From the NCBI RefSeq assembly GCF_022484225.1, contig NZ_JAKVLT010000001.1, positions 372,001-436,000 of the forward strand: DNA of 64,000 bases, given 5' to 3'. Position 1 is the first letter of the stretch. Each line of letters starts with the position of its first letter. This document shows, one piece after another, positions 24,082 to 32,666 of this stretch. The notes below the pieces were generated by a model. The model was not told where the DNA came from. It worked only from the letters and a program-made list of their open reading frames with translations, and did no database searches. This DNA is from Pseudoramibacter sp. Its GTDB lineage: Bacteria; Bacillota; Clostridia; Eubacteriales; Eubacteriaceae. Made by a program: the position numbers and the translations under genes.

Positions 24082-25140
24082 ATGTATAAGATTTATATTG
24101 TAGAAGATGAACATTTGGAAAGAAAGGCCCTGCAGATGATTTTAAACGGCCAGGCGCCCAACGTGAAAATCGTCGGCACCGCGGCCTCGGGGAAGGACGC
24201 CCTCAAGGGCATCGAAGAAACCGACCCCCAGATCATTCTCATGGACATCAACATCCCGGAAATCAACGGCATCGAAGTGCTGCGCCGGGTCAAGAAGGCC
24301 GACCCTGAAAAGAAGGTCATCCTCATCACCGCCTTCAACGAATTCGATTTTGCCCACCAGGCCATCAAGGCGAAGGTGGACGACCTGCTCCTGAAGCCGA
24401 TCCGCCCGGAACAGCTCATCGCGTCCATCAACCAGGCCATCGAAAGCCTCCAGGCCAACACCCGCAGCAACATCGACGAAAAGATGAGCGAAATCATCTA
24501 CGCGGTGGTGCACAAGAAATACGCCCAGTGCCGCAAGACGGTTCAGGCCTATCTGGATCTCCTCTACGACCACTACGGCTTTGATTTGATCTCGATTCAG
24601 AAAGAAGTGCAGCGCCTGATCAAGGAGCTGCAGAACGTCGCCAACGACAACGGCGGCTACGAAATCGTCTCGCCCCTTAAAAACACCAGCGGCCACAAGC
24701 ATTTCGCCCGCCAGTTCCAGAACCGCTACAACCTCCGGGTCGAAATCATGAAGGTCATCGGCAAGATCTTCGACCACATGAAAACCAACCCCGAACGCAA
24801 GAGCTCCATCGAGGACATTTTGAACTACATCGACCGCAACGCCGCCAACGACATCTCTCTGGAACAGGTCGGCGAGTACGCGAACATGAGTTCTTATTAC
24901 TTATCCAAAATCTTCAAGAAAGAAACCGGGATGAACTTCGTCACCTACCTGACCCAGCAGAAGATCCAGATCGCCAAGGACATGCTCGTGAACACCGACA
25001 CGCCGATCATCAACATCGCCCTCGACCTGTCCTACCACGAACCCAATTATTTTTCAAAAGTATTTAAGAAAAACGTCGGCATCACCCCGACGGCCTACCG
25101 CAAAAAATACCGCAGTAAAACCGCCGCAGCGGAAGAATAA
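24082..25140 (+). CDS. YesN-type response regulator with AraC HTH
   Basis: 352 aa. The receiver domain has IVEDEHLERKAL, the phospho-acceptor Asp in ILMDINIPEINGIEVL (about residue 54), TAFNEF and the Lys of LLKPIRPEQL. Residues about 250-345 form an AraC-type double helix-turn-helix: VGEYANMSSYYLSKIFKKE and YHEPNYFSKVFKKNVGITPT. It starts 29 bases after the kinase stop with AGAAAGAGG upstream and would be phosphorylated by it. Its targets are unknown; the convergent activator/DUF2229 cluster is the nearest candidate, but I see no obvious operator repeats. Confidence 0.93.
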   Translation: MYKIYIVEDEHLERKALQMILNGQAPNVKIVGTAASGKDALKGIEETDPQIILMDINIPEINGIEVLRRVKKADPEKKVILITAFNEFDFAHQAIKAKVDDLLLKPIRPEQLIASINQAIESLQANTRSNIDEKMSEIIYAVVHKKYAQCRKTVQAYLDLLYDHYGFDLISIQKEVQRLIKELQNVANDNGGYEIVSPLKNTSGHKHFARQFQNRYNLRVEIMKVIGKIFDHMKTNPERKSSIEDILNYIDRNAANDISLEQVGEYANMSSYYLSKIFKKETGMNFVTYLTQQKIQIAKDMLVNTDTPIINIALDLSYHEPNYFSKVFKKNVGITPTAYRKKYRSKTAAAEE

Positions 25141-25168
25141 AAAAAGGACCAATGGTCCTTTTTTTATG
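25141..25168. terminator. Bidirectional terminator between the regulator and activase genes
   Basis: AAAAAAAGGACC-AAT-GGTCCTTTTTTT is symmetric, with a short GC core and A/T flanks serving both convergent genes. It overlaps the stop codon of the activase gene (25164-25166). Confidence 0.8.
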
Positions 25169-26135
25169 CGTGTTTCGCCTGCCTTGCGGTGATGTCCCCT
25201 TTTTCGCAGCGGTTGCCCCAGTTGTCGATGAGCTTTCCGTCCCGGTAGACGCAGATGATCTCGCAGCGGTTGGGGCACTGGCCGCAGATCACTTCCCGGG
25301 TCTTGAAGGCCACGTTTTCGATGCCGAAGTCGAAGGTTTTTCTGGCGTCGTGGTGCTTCGCGAGAATGGCCGCGCCGATGGCCCCCATGAGGTGCCCGTT
25401 TTCGTCGACGATCACCGGCGCCCCGAGGGCCTTTTCAAAGGCCTTCACCACGCCGATGTTCTTGGACACGCCCCCTTGAAAAACAATGGGCTCTAAAATG
25501 CGCTTGCCCTTGCCCACGTTGTTGAGGTAGTTGCCCACCACCGCCTCGCAGAGCCCGGCGACGATGTCTTCCTTGGTGTGGCCCATCTGGATTTTGTGCA
25601 CGAGGTCCGATTCGGCGAACACGGTGCACCGGGCCGCGATGTGGGTCGGGTGGGCCGACTTCAGGGCCACGGCCCCCATGTCCTCCACGGGAATGCCCAG
25701 GCGCCGGGACTGGGACGACAGAAAGGCGCCGGTGCCCGCCGCGCACAGGGTGTTCATGGCGTAGTCGATGGCGATGCCGTTTTCCAGCAGGATGATCTTC
25801 GAATCCTGGCCGCCGATTTCGAGAATGGTTCTGACGTCCGGGTGATAGGCCGTCGTCCCCACGGCGTGGGCCGTGATTTCGTTCTTCACCACCGTGGCGC
25901 CGAGCATGGCCCCGACGAGCTTCCGGGCCGAGCCCGTGGTGCCCGTGGCCACGACCTCCCAGGCTTCGCGGTCAAACTGGGCGCCTAAATCTTCGATGAG
26001 GCGCTTCACCGCGCCGATGGGGTCCCCTTCGGTCCAGATGTAGGCCGAGGCCAAAAGGTTCTTGTCCCCGTCCATGATGACGCCTTTGGTCGAGATGGAC
26101 CCGACGTCGACGCCAAGATACGCTTCTTTTTTCAT
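25164..26135 (-). CDS. ASKHA-type activator ATPase of the HgdC/BadF family
   Basis: 323 aa from ATG 26135, overlapping the upstream stop (ATGA). It has the sugar-kinase/actin-type ATP motifs GVDVGSISTKGVIMD and LEIGGQDSKIILLENG, and the two cysteines that bridge a [4Fe-4S] cluster in HgdC dimers, in NTLCAAGTGAFLSS and RCTVFAESDLV. Activators of this family use ATP to push an electron at very low potential into a dehydratase or reductase partner. An added C-terminal segment with CGQCPNRCEI and a further Cys in NRCEKGD may bind another metal centre. The partner is probably the pair of DUF2229-like proteins encoded upstream, not a classical HgdAB. Confidence 0.88.
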   Translation of the reverse strand: MKKEAYLGVDVGSISTKGVIMDGDKNLLASAYIWTEGDPIGAVKRLIEDLGAQFDREAWEVVATGTTGSARKLVGAMLGATVVKNEITAHAVGTTAYHPDVRTILEIGGQDSKIILLENGIAIDYAMNTLCAAGTGAFLSSQSRRLGIPVEDMGAVALKSAHPTHIAARCTVFAESDLVHKIQMGHTKEDIVAGLCEAVVGNYLNNVGKGKRILEPIVFQGGVSKNIGVVKAFEKALGAPVIVDENGHLMGAIGAAILAKHHDARKTFDFGIENVAFKTREVICGQCPNRCEIICVYRDGKLIDNWGNRCEKGDITARQAKHA

Positions 26136-27217
26136 GAGATCACCTTTCTTCGCATCGCGATCATATCGTAGAACGCCTCCAGCCGGGTCATGAGCCCCGC
26201 CGTGGCGGTTTCCGTGTCGTAGGTTAAAAACAGCACCGGGATTTTGTAGTCCTCGGAGATGCGGCGCAGCACTGGCATGATTTCGATCTCCGGCGTGCAC
26301 CCCGCGGACTTGACGTGGATGATGCCGTCGAAGCCGTCCTCCGCGTACTTCTTCGCCTTCCAGATGTTGGCCGTGGACGTGGGCCCCATTTCGTAGCGGC
26401 AGTAGTCTTTGATCGCCACGTGGAGGTTCTTTTCCCCGGGGTAGTCGAGATTGCGGTGGGAGACGTTCATCCACCGGTGCACCTCGACCCCCATGTCCGC
26501 CAGGGCCTGCTCGAGATCCAGGTTCGAGAAGGCGTCCATCACCGTGAAATATTCGCCGATGAGGCCGACTTTCAGCACCGGCGCTGCTTTGCGCACCGGC
26601 AGGGTTTCAAAAGCCTCGAGGCAGGTGTGATACCCCTTTTCGATGTCCTTGCGGCTTTTCGCCGAGGCCATGGCCTTGAAAAACCGGTTCAGGGCCTTTT
26701 TAAAGCTCCCCTTTTCGGTTTCAAAGCCGCAGTTCATGTAGTACTGGCATTCCGCCTCGTCGATCTTTCGGACCATGTCCAGGGCATCTTTCATGGCCTT
26801 GAGCACCTTCGCCGGCCGGGGATGGGGCGTGAGGGCCTTCAGCGCCTTTAAGTAGTCCTTGGGGCGGCCCGTGGTGTACTCGGCGAAGTTCACGTAATCG
26901 AAGGTGTAGCCCTGCTCCCTTAAAATCGACTCGGCGAGCTCGCCGTAATAGCCCAGGCGGCAGTAGCCCATGGTCATGATCAGGGTGTCGGCCCCGGCTT
27001 CCAGGGCTTCGATCATGGAGCCGAGGATGGTTTTAAAGGGCGTGCACACCATGTCCGGGGCGAGTTTTTCCCCGAGGGCCATGGTCCGCCGGGTCATGGC
27101 CGGCTGCATCACGTAGGTCTGGCCCAGCCCCCGTTCGATGAAGTACTTCACCGCCGGGTTGTAGTGGGCGATCATCGGGAAGGCGACTTTGCGCTTCGGC
27201 GTTTCCTTTCGGCTCAT
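26132..27217 (-). CDS. HgdB/DUF2229-like protein 1 (putative Fe-S reductase subunit)
   Basis: 361 aa, overlapping both neighbours by 4 bases. It resembles the DUF2229 (acyl-CoA dehydratase activase-related) / 2-hydroxyacyl-CoA dehydratase beta fold. Cysteines lie in DMVCTPFKTILG, MGYCRLGYYG, QYYMNCGF and SAGCTPEIEIMPVL, and the C-terminal block VLFLTYDTETATAGLMTRLEAFYDMI closely parallels the next gene (VLTVDAQSGTAGLETRLESFLDIL). These cysteines could ligate an iron-sulfur cluster. The protein is much smaller than the fused 1,400-residue activase/DUF2229 proteins of other anaerobes. The reaction and substrate are unknown. Confidence 0.75.
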   Translation of the reverse strand: MSRKETPKRKVAFPMIAHYNPAVKYFIERGLGQTYVMQPAMTRRTMALGEKLAPDMVCTPFKTILGSMIEALEAGADTLIMTMGYCRLGYYGELAESILREQGYTFDYVNFAEYTTGRPKDYLKALKALTPHPRPAKVLKAMKDALDMVRKIDEAECQYYMNCGFETEKGSFKKALNRFFKAMASAKSRKDIEKGYHTCLEAFETLPVRKAAPVLKVGLIGEYFTVMDAFSNLDLEQALADMGVEVHRWMNVSHRNLDYPGEKNLHVAIKDYCRYEMGPTSTANIWKAKKYAEDGFDGIIHVKSAGCTPEIEIMPVLRRISEDYKIPVLFLTYDTETATAGLMTRLEAFYDMIAMRRKVIS

Positions 27218-28167
27218 GCGTTTTCCCCCTTTCCTGCCCTGCGGCGCAGGGTCAGAATATCCAAAAAAGATTCCAGCCGGGTTTCAAGGCCCGCGGTGCC
27301 GCTCTGGGCGTCCACGGTCAGCACGAGAATCGGCACGCCGCTGTCCTTGAGTTTGCGCACGATCATGTCGTCCACCATGGAATCCAGGGCGCACGGGTAG
27401 ACGCTCATGAGGATGATGCCGTCGGCCCTGCTGTGATGCATGGCGATGGACCCGGCGATTTCCCGGGACACCTCCCATTTCATCGTCGGGGAAAACTGCC
27501 GGGCGGCGCGCCGGGCGGACCGGCGGTCCACGGCGTCGGCCAGAATGACTTCAACCCCCTTGGACTTTAAATACTGGATCACCGGCCGGCCGTAGTAGGC
27601 GTCTTCGGTGACGTAGCGGTGGGCGCCTAAAATGATCTTGAGCCCCGGCGCCTTGTACTGCTTTTCGGCCCTTTCGACTGCCGCCCCGTCCCGGGCCTTC
27701 TGGGCGGCGAGCCCCGCCTTCCAGGCCTTTTTCGCCGCCTTCCGGGAAAAACCCAGCGCCCGGCCCATGGCGATCATGGCTTCTTCGTGGCCGACGCCTC
27801 CCTGGACGTTCACGTTGTAGGACAGCACCTTGAGGCGCTGATCCCGGAACACGTTGGCGGCGATGTCCGGCAGCCCTTCAAAGGTCGTGCACATGACCCG
27901 GCGGATGCCGAAGTCGACGATCCGGGGCACCAGCACCGCGTCGCACTTCCCGATGAGGGACGCGACGTGGCCGAGGTAGACTTTCAGAGACAGGCACATC
28001 TCGTCCGCCGCCGCCTTGGCGCCGGCTTCGGCGGTGACCCGGTCCGTGGGACCGGACACCACGGTATTGATGCCCAGGGTCTTGAAATAGGTCTGCCACA
28101 GGGTCCCGTACCGGTGGTACAAAAGCCCCCGGGGAATCCCCACGGTGATAGGTTCTGGCTTTGCCAT
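27214..28167 (-). CDS. HgdB/DUF2229-like protein 2 (putative Fe-S reductase subunit)
   Basis: 317 aa from ATG 28167 (AAAGGAGG upstream); the longer frame has no site. It starts ITVGIPRGLLYHRYGTLWQTYF, the usual opening of DUF2229 proteins, and carries DEMCLSLKVYLGH, VMCTTFEGLPD and VYPCALDSMVDD, each parallel to a Cys block in the neighbour at 26132-27217. The two are therefore paralogues likely to form a heterodimer, energised by the ASKHA ATPase encoded last in the run. Family knowledge suggests an ATP-driven, low-potential two-electron or radical chemistry. No CoA-ester gene lies nearby to show the substrate. Confidence 0.75.
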   Translation of the reverse strand: MAKPEPITVGIPRGLLYHRYGTLWQTYFKTLGINTVVSGPTDRVTAEAGAKAAADEMCLSLKVYLGHVASLIGKCDAVLVPRIVDFGIRRVMCTTFEGLPDIAANVFRDQRLKVLSYNVNVQGGVGHEEAMIAMGRALGFSRKAAKKAWKAGLAAQKARDGAAVERAEKQYKAPGLKIILGAHRYVTEDAYYGRPVIQYLKSKGVEVILADAVDRRSARRAARQFSPTMKWEVSREIAGSIAMHHSRADGIILMSVYPCALDSMVDDMIVRKLKDSGVPILVLTVDAQSGTAGLETRLESFLDILTLRRRAGKGENA

Positions 28168-28411
28168 TGCGGCCTCCTTTAATAAAAAATCAAAAATAAG
28201 AAATAAAAAAGACACGGCAGAAGCCGCATCTTGTTCCCCTCTGCGGCGCACCGGCAGAAAGCCGATACACGCGCGACGCCGGCCGCCCTCATCTCCCCCT
28301 AATGAGTGTGGGCTTTCGGCATCAATATCTCCAATTTGTTTACATTATAACATACTTATTTTTACAAGACTACACTTTTCCAAATTTTACTCTATTTATT
28401 TGTCTGACCAC

Positions 28412-28440
28412 TTGCTTTTAAAGATTAAGACCGCTATAAT
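28412..28440 (+). promoter_or_regulatory. folT promoter
   Basis: TTGCTT (28412-28417), 17 bases, TATAAT (28435-28440). The predicted start near 28447 begins just before the riboswitch. The preceding 28168-28411 is AT-rich with no recognised element. Confidence 0.75.
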
Positions 28441-28455
28441 GAAAAAAATTGATGA

Positions 28456-28558
28456 AGCAGAGTAGGATCGGGCGCGTCAAGTGCCGGCTGAACGGGGAGT
28501 TGTCAGCCGGACGAAAAGCCAAAGGCTTACGGTGCCCCTTCCGCATCCCGTTGCTACT
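28456..28558 (+). promoter_or_regulatory. Tetrahydrofolate riboswitch
   Basis: Conserved THF-riboswitch blocks occur in order: AGAGTAGG, GCGCGTCAAGTGCCGGC, GGGGAGTTGTCAGCCGG, a variable stem (AAGCC/GGCTT), CGGTGCCCC and GCATCCCGTTGCT. The following gene encodes a FolT-like folate transporter, the classic target. Folate binding should shut expression through the hairpin at 28570-28610. Confidence 0.88.
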
Positions 28559-28569
28559 TCCGAGATCGT

Positions 28570-28610
28570 CTCCTTTGTAGCGAAGGACCTGCTGCAAAGG
28601 AGGTTTTTTT
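28570..28610 (+). terminator. Riboswitch expression platform: terminator that also hides the Shine-Dalgarno
   Basis: CTCCTTTG (28570-28577) pairs with CAAAGGAG (28595-28602), followed by G and seven Ts (28604-28610), and ATG follows at once at 28611. The 3' arm contains the AGGAGG of folT (28598-28603) and the T-run is its spacer, so one hairpin could stop both transcription and translation. Confidence 0.8.
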
Positions 28611-29135
28611 ATGTCATCAATCCATACCATCCACACCAGACGGCTCGTCACGGCCGCCCTTTTCGTCGCCCTGGCGACCATTCTGTCTTTCTTTTCCATC
28701 ACCGTCACCTCGACTCTGGAAATCCGGTTCAACAGCCTGGCCATCGCCGCGGCGGGCATTCTCTTAGGCCCGTGGTACGGCGCCGCCGTGGGCGCCCTGT
28801 CCGACATCATGGGCTACATGGTCCACCCGTCCGGGGCCTTTTTCCCGGGCTTCACTTTGAGCTACGCCCTCATCGGCCTCATCTTCGGCCTCATCGCCCA
28901 CAAACAGGCGTCGGTGTCCCGGGTGCTCATCGCCCAGGCCGTCGTCACCGTGGGCATCGACATGCTCCTGAACACCTTCTGGCTGTCCCTGATGTACGGC
29001 AACGCCTTCGTGGTGCTCTTCGGCGCCCGACTGATCAAGAACGTCGTCCTCTACCCGCTGTACGCCTTTCTCCTGTGCGTCGTCGCCGGCCCGGTGCGCC
29101 AGCGCTCCGCCCAGTTTCTCACGAAACTCAATTAA
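28611..29135 (+). CDS. folT: Folate-specific ECF transporter substrate-binding subunit
   Basis: 174 aa with about six hydrophobic helices. LVTAALFVALATILSFF opens TM1, and FNSLAIAAAGILLGPWYGAAVGALSDIMGYM and HPSGAFFPGFTLSYALIGLIFG (read as separate helices) are typical of FolT and related ECF S components. It would bind folate outside and pair with the shared EcfA1A2T module, which is not in this window. The THF riboswitch upstream strongly supports the substrate. It is monocistronic. Confidence 0.92.
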   Translation: MSSIHTIHTRRLVTAALFVALATILSFFSITVTSTLEIRFNSLAIAAAGILLGPWYGAAVGALSDIMGYMVHPSGAFFPGFTLSYALIGLIFGLIAHKQASVSRVLIAQAVVTVGIDMLLNTFWLSLMYGNAFVVLFGARLIKNVVLYPLYAFLLCVVAGPVRQRSAQFLTKLN

Positions 29136-29165
29136 AAATTTTTATATAAAAATTTTTAATTCAAA

Positions 29166-29206
29166 CAAAATGCCCTGAGCTTTAAAACTCAGGGCATTAT
29201 TTTTTT
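29166..29206. terminator. Bidirectional terminator between folT and ileS
   Basis: ATGCCCTGAG (29170-29179) pairs with CTCAGGGCAT (29188-29197). T-rich tracts follow on both strands. An additional A/T hairpin (29133-29160) sits before it. Confidence 0.85.
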
Positions 29207-29220
29207 GAATTCAGTTGTTT

Positions 29221-32200
29221 TTACAGGCGCTTGACCGAAAGTTTGACGTCGTGGCCGTTGAGGTCCTGGGCTTCGTCGGCGTCTCCCGGTGTCAGGGATT
29301 CGGCGAGGGTTTCTTTCTTGATCAGATCCCCGAAGCTTTCGATGGCGGCGGCGGCTTCGTCGTCGGCGTCGTAGGTGATGGCGATGTGGTCGGTCACTTC
29401 GAAGTCGTGGTTCTTGCGCATCTGCTGCACCTTGGAGATGCATTCCCGGGCGATCCCTTCGGCGATGAGTTCCGGCGTCAGGGCCATGTCCAGGATGACG
29501 AAGTGTTCGCCGTCGGTCTGGACGTCAAAGCCGTCCTTCGCGGCGATGCGCACGTCGACCATTTCCGGAGTCACTTCGATGGTGTCCCCTTCCACTTCGA
29601 CCGGATAATGCTTGCCGGCGGAGGTCGCAGCCACGAGAGCGGCGGCGTCTATGTGGGCCATGGCCTTGCCCAAGAGCTTGACCTTGGGCCCTAAGATCGG
29701 GCCGGCGACCTTGAAGTTCGGCTTCACGGTGAAGTTCAGGAAGGACTGGAGATCGTCTTCGAAGTCCACGTCCTTGACGTTGAGTTCTTCTTTGAGCAGT
29801 GCCGTGAGGTCCCCGAGGACGGTCTTGTATTCTCCGTCGATGATGACCTTGGTCAAAGGCTGGCGCACTTTGATCTTGGCGTCTTCCCGGGCGGAGCGGC
29901 CCAGGGAAACGAGATCCCGCACCAGATCCATCGGCTTTTCGATTGCGTCGGAAATCAGGCTTTCGTCCGCCACCGGATAAGCGGTCAGATGCACCGATTC
30001 GGCGCCGGTGAGGTCGTGATACATTTCTTCGGTGATGAACGGCGCGAAGGGGGCGCACAGGCGGCACAGCCCTTCGAGGACTTCGTAGGTGGTGCGGTAG
30101 ACGGCGCGCTTATCGTCGTCCATGCCCGACTTCCAGAAACGGCGGCGGTTCCGTCTGATATACCAGTTGGACAGATCGTCGTTGACGAAGTTCTGGATCA
30201 AGTGGACCACGGTGTTGTGGTTGTACTGATCCATCGCGTCGGTGACGTTCTTCACGAGGCGGTTGTACTTGCTTAAGATCCAGCGGTCGATGACCGGGCG
30301 GTCCTTCGGGTCGATGGCGAAGGCGTCCGTGGCAATGGCGTCGGCGTCGATGCCGTCGGTGTTGGCGTACAGCGCGAAGAAGGCGTAGGTGTTCTTCAAC
30401 GTGTTAAAGAACTTGCTGCGCACTTCCTGGAGGCCGGATTCGTCGAAGCGGGTCGGGGTCCAGGCCGGGCTGACGTACATCAGGTACCAGCGCAGGGCGT
30501 CGGCGCCGTACTTGTCGAAGAGTTCAAAGGGGTTCACGGTGTTGCCGCGGCTCTTGGACATCTTCTGGCCGCTGGCGTCGAGGACCAGGTCGTTGACCAG
30601 GACGTTCTTATACGGGGATTTGCCCGTGACGAAGGTCGAGATCGCCAGCAGCGAGTAGAACCAGCCGCGGGTCTGGTCGATGCCTTCGCAGATGAAGTCC
30701 GCCGGGAACTGATCTTCCCATTTGTCTTTGTTTTCAAAGGGATAATGCTGCTGGGCGAAGGGCATGGAGCCGGAGTCAAACCACACGTCGATGACGTCGG
30801 GCACCCGGGTCATGCGGCCGCCGCATTTCGGGCAGGTCAGGTGCACGTCGTCCACGTAGGGGCGGTGCAGTTCGATGTTTTCGTCGATGTCTTCGATGGC
30901 CCGTTCGGCCAGTTCCTTCCGGCTGCCGACGGTGGTGGTGCAGCCGCAGTCCGGATCGTCGCAGCGCCAGATGTTGAGCGGCGTCCCCCAGTAGCGGCTC
31001 CGGGACAGGGCCCAGTCGTTCAGGTTTTCGAGCCAGTTGCCGAAGCGTTTTTCCCCGACAAAGGGCGGGAACCATTTCACGCCGTTGTTGTTTTGAATGA
31101 GCTGGTCTTTCAATTTCGTGATTTCAATGTACCAGCTCGGCTTCGCGTAATAGACCAGCGGGGTCTTGCAGCGCCAGCAGTGGGGGTAGTTGTGGGTGAC
31201 CTTTTCTTTTTTGAACAGCACGTTGTGTTCTTTGAGCCATTTGATGATTTCGATGTCCAGGCCTTCTTCCATGACGAAGTGGCCCTTCCACGGCGTCGCT
31301 GTGTACTTGCCGCTGAGGTCCACCGGCTGGAGCACCGGCAGTTTGTAGCGGCGGCCGACCTGGTAGTCGTCTTCCCCGAAGGCCGGGGCGATGTGGACGA
31401 TGCCGGTGCCGTCATCCGTGGTGACGTAATCGGCGCAGGTGACGTAATAGCCCTTGCCCCTTGCGGGTCTGACGAAGGGCATGATCGGTTCGTATTCGAT
31501 GTATTCGAGATCCTTGCCCTTCATGGTTTCGAGGACTTCGTAGTCGTCGCCGAGGAGGCGCGGCGCCAGGCTTTCGGCGCAGATGAACACCGTGCCCCGG
31601 CTCTTGGCCTTGACGTAGACCGCTTCGGGGTTCACACACAGGGCGATGTTGGCCGCGAGGGTCCACGGGGTCGTCGTCCACACGAGGAAGTATTCGTCGG
31701 CATCCTTGCGTTTGAAGGCGACGGTGACCGTGTTGGTCTTGATTTCCTGATAGCCCTGGGCCACTTCGTGGGACGCGAGGCCGGTGCCGCAGCGGGGGCA
31801 GTAGGGCAGGATCTTGTGGCCTTCGTAAATCAGGCCCTTTTTGTAAAACTGATCGAGAATCCACCATTCGGTTTCGATGTAATTGTTGTCCAAGGTGATG
31901 TAGGGATGGTCCAGATCGATGAAATAGCCCATGCGCTTGGTCAGTTCCCGCCACTGAGCTTCGTAGGTGAACACCGATTCCCGGCATTTCTTGTTGAACT
32001 TCGCGATGCCGTAGTCTTCGATTTCGGGCTTGTTGTGGATGCCCAGCTGTTTTTCCACTTCGATTTCGACGGGCAGGCCGTGGGTGTCCCAGCCGGCCTT
32101 GCGCAGCACCCGGTGGCCCTTCATGGTCTGGTACTTGCACACCGAATCCTTCAGGGTTCTCGCCAGGACGTGGTGAATCCCGGGCTTGCCGTTGGCCGTC

Positions 32201-32349
32201 GGCGGCCCTTCAAAAAATACAAAATTGCTGTCGTGGGCGTGGGCGTCGATGGTTTTGTTTAAAATATCTTCCTTTTCCCATTTCGACGCGATGGCCGTTT
32301 CGACTTCTTTAACCGGAGCCTTTGACAGTTCCGAAAACTTTCTCGCCAT
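29221..32349 (-). CDS. ileS: Isoleucyl-tRNA synthetase, IleS2 type
   Basis: 1042 aa; charges tRNA-Ile. Class I signatures are GIHHVLART (HIGH-like, residues about 56-64) and GQKMSKSRGN (KMSKS, about 590). The length and blocks such as WDTHGLPVEIEVEKQLGI, and FNKKCRESVFTYEAQW, match the eukaryote-like type 2 IleRS rather than the about 930-residue type 1 form. Type 2 enzymes are generally less sensitive to mupirocin (established for the family). CP1 editing domain residues and a long C-terminal region are present. The gene is controlled by the T-box just upstream. Confidence 0.95.
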   Translation of the reverse strand: MARKFSELSKAPVKEVETAIASKWEKEDILNKTIDAHAHDSNFVFFEGPPTANGKPGIHHVLARTLKDSVCKYQTMKGHRVLRKAGWDTHGLPVEIEVEKQLGIHNKPEIEDYGIAKFNKKCRESVFTYEAQWRELTKRMGYFIDLDHPYITLDNNYIETEWWILDQFYKKGLIYEGHKILPYCPRCGTGLASHEVAQGYQEIKTNTVTVAFKRKDADEYFLVWTTTPWTLAANIALCVNPEAVYVKAKSRGTVFICAESLAPRLLGDDYEVLETMKGKDLEYIEYEPIMPFVRPARGKGYYVTCADYVTTDDGTGIVHIAPAFGEDDYQVGRRYKLPVLQPVDLSGKYTATPWKGHFVMEEGLDIEIIKWLKEHNVLFKKEKVTHNYPHCWRCKTPLVYYAKPSWYIEITKLKDQLIQNNNGVKWFPPFVGEKRFGNWLENLNDWALSRSRYWGTPLNIWRCDDPDCGCTTTVGSRKELAERAIEDIDENIELHRPYVDDVHLTCPKCGGRMTRVPDVIDVWFDSGSMPFAQQHYPFENKDKWEDQFPADFICEGIDQTRGWFYSLLAISTFVTGKSPYKNVLVNDLVLDASGQKMSKSRGNTVNPFELFDKYGADALRWYLMYVSPAWTPTRFDESGLQEVRSKFFNTLKNTYAFFALYANTDGIDADAIATDAFAIDPKDRPVIDRWILSKYNRLVKNVTDAMDQYNHNTVVHLIQNFVNDDLSNWYIRRNRRRFWKSGMDDDKRAVYRTTYEVLEGLCRLCAPFAPFITEEMYHDLTGAESVHLTAYPVADESLISDAIEKPMDLVRDLVSLGRSAREDAKIKVRQPLTKVIIDGEYKTVLGDLTALLKEELNVKDVDFEDDLQSFLNFTVKPNFKVAGPILGPKVKLLGKAMAHIDAAALVAATSAGKHYPVEVEGDTIEVTPEMVDVRIAAKDGFDVQTDGEHFVILDMALTPELIAEGIARECISKVQQMRKNHDFEVTDHIAITYDADDEAAAAIESFGDLIKKETLAESLTPGDADEAQDLNGHDVKLSVKRL

Positions 32350-32365
32350 ATTTCCTCCTTTATTT

Positions 32366-32625
32366 CAAAAAAAACGTCCCTCTTTGAATCATTCAAAAAG
32401 GGACGATAACATTCATTACCGCGGAACCACCCGCATTGGCCGCAAAACGGCCCGCTTCATTTTAAGGGTAACGGCTTCCCGGGCAGCCCTAAGGGCTTCA
32501 GACTGCCAGCTCCGAAGTGATCCGCATCTTGATGGCACCGGCAGCCTCTCAGCCATAAGCCGCCTCTCTTTGATGCCGTGGGACAAAATGCCGTCTTCAT
32601 CAACGCTTTTGCAATTTAATTATGA
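32366..32625 (-). promoter_or_regulatory. T-box riboswitch (isoleucine) upstream of ileS
   Basis: The leader contains the T-box GGGTGGTTCCGCGG (a TT variant of the usual core), a terminator hairpin CGTCCCTTTTTGAA/TTCAAAGAGGGACG followed by eight Ts, and stem I with AGAGAGGC. ATC (isoleucine) at 32519-32521 lies in the same context as ACC in the thrS leader, so it is the likely specifier. Uncharged tRNA-Ile would permit read-through into ileS. Confidence 0.92.
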
Positions 32626-32631
32626 TTTTGT

Positions 32632-32659
32632 ATTGTATCACTTTTTTGTAAAATTGCAA
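32632..32659 (-). promoter_or_regulatory. ileS promoter
   Basis: On the minus strand, TTGCAA (32654-32659), 16 bases, TACAAT (32632-32637), giving a start just before the T-box. Confidence 0.6.
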
Positions 32660-32666
32660 GCTTAAT

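Noticed and set aside
30745-32262. Long open frame (505 codons) antisense to ileS, and similar ones at 3311-4285, 54801-56126 and 61601-62959
   Set aside because: These are mirror frames of GC-rich or strongly biased coding sequences; the proteins match no family and no ribosome sites or promoters support them.
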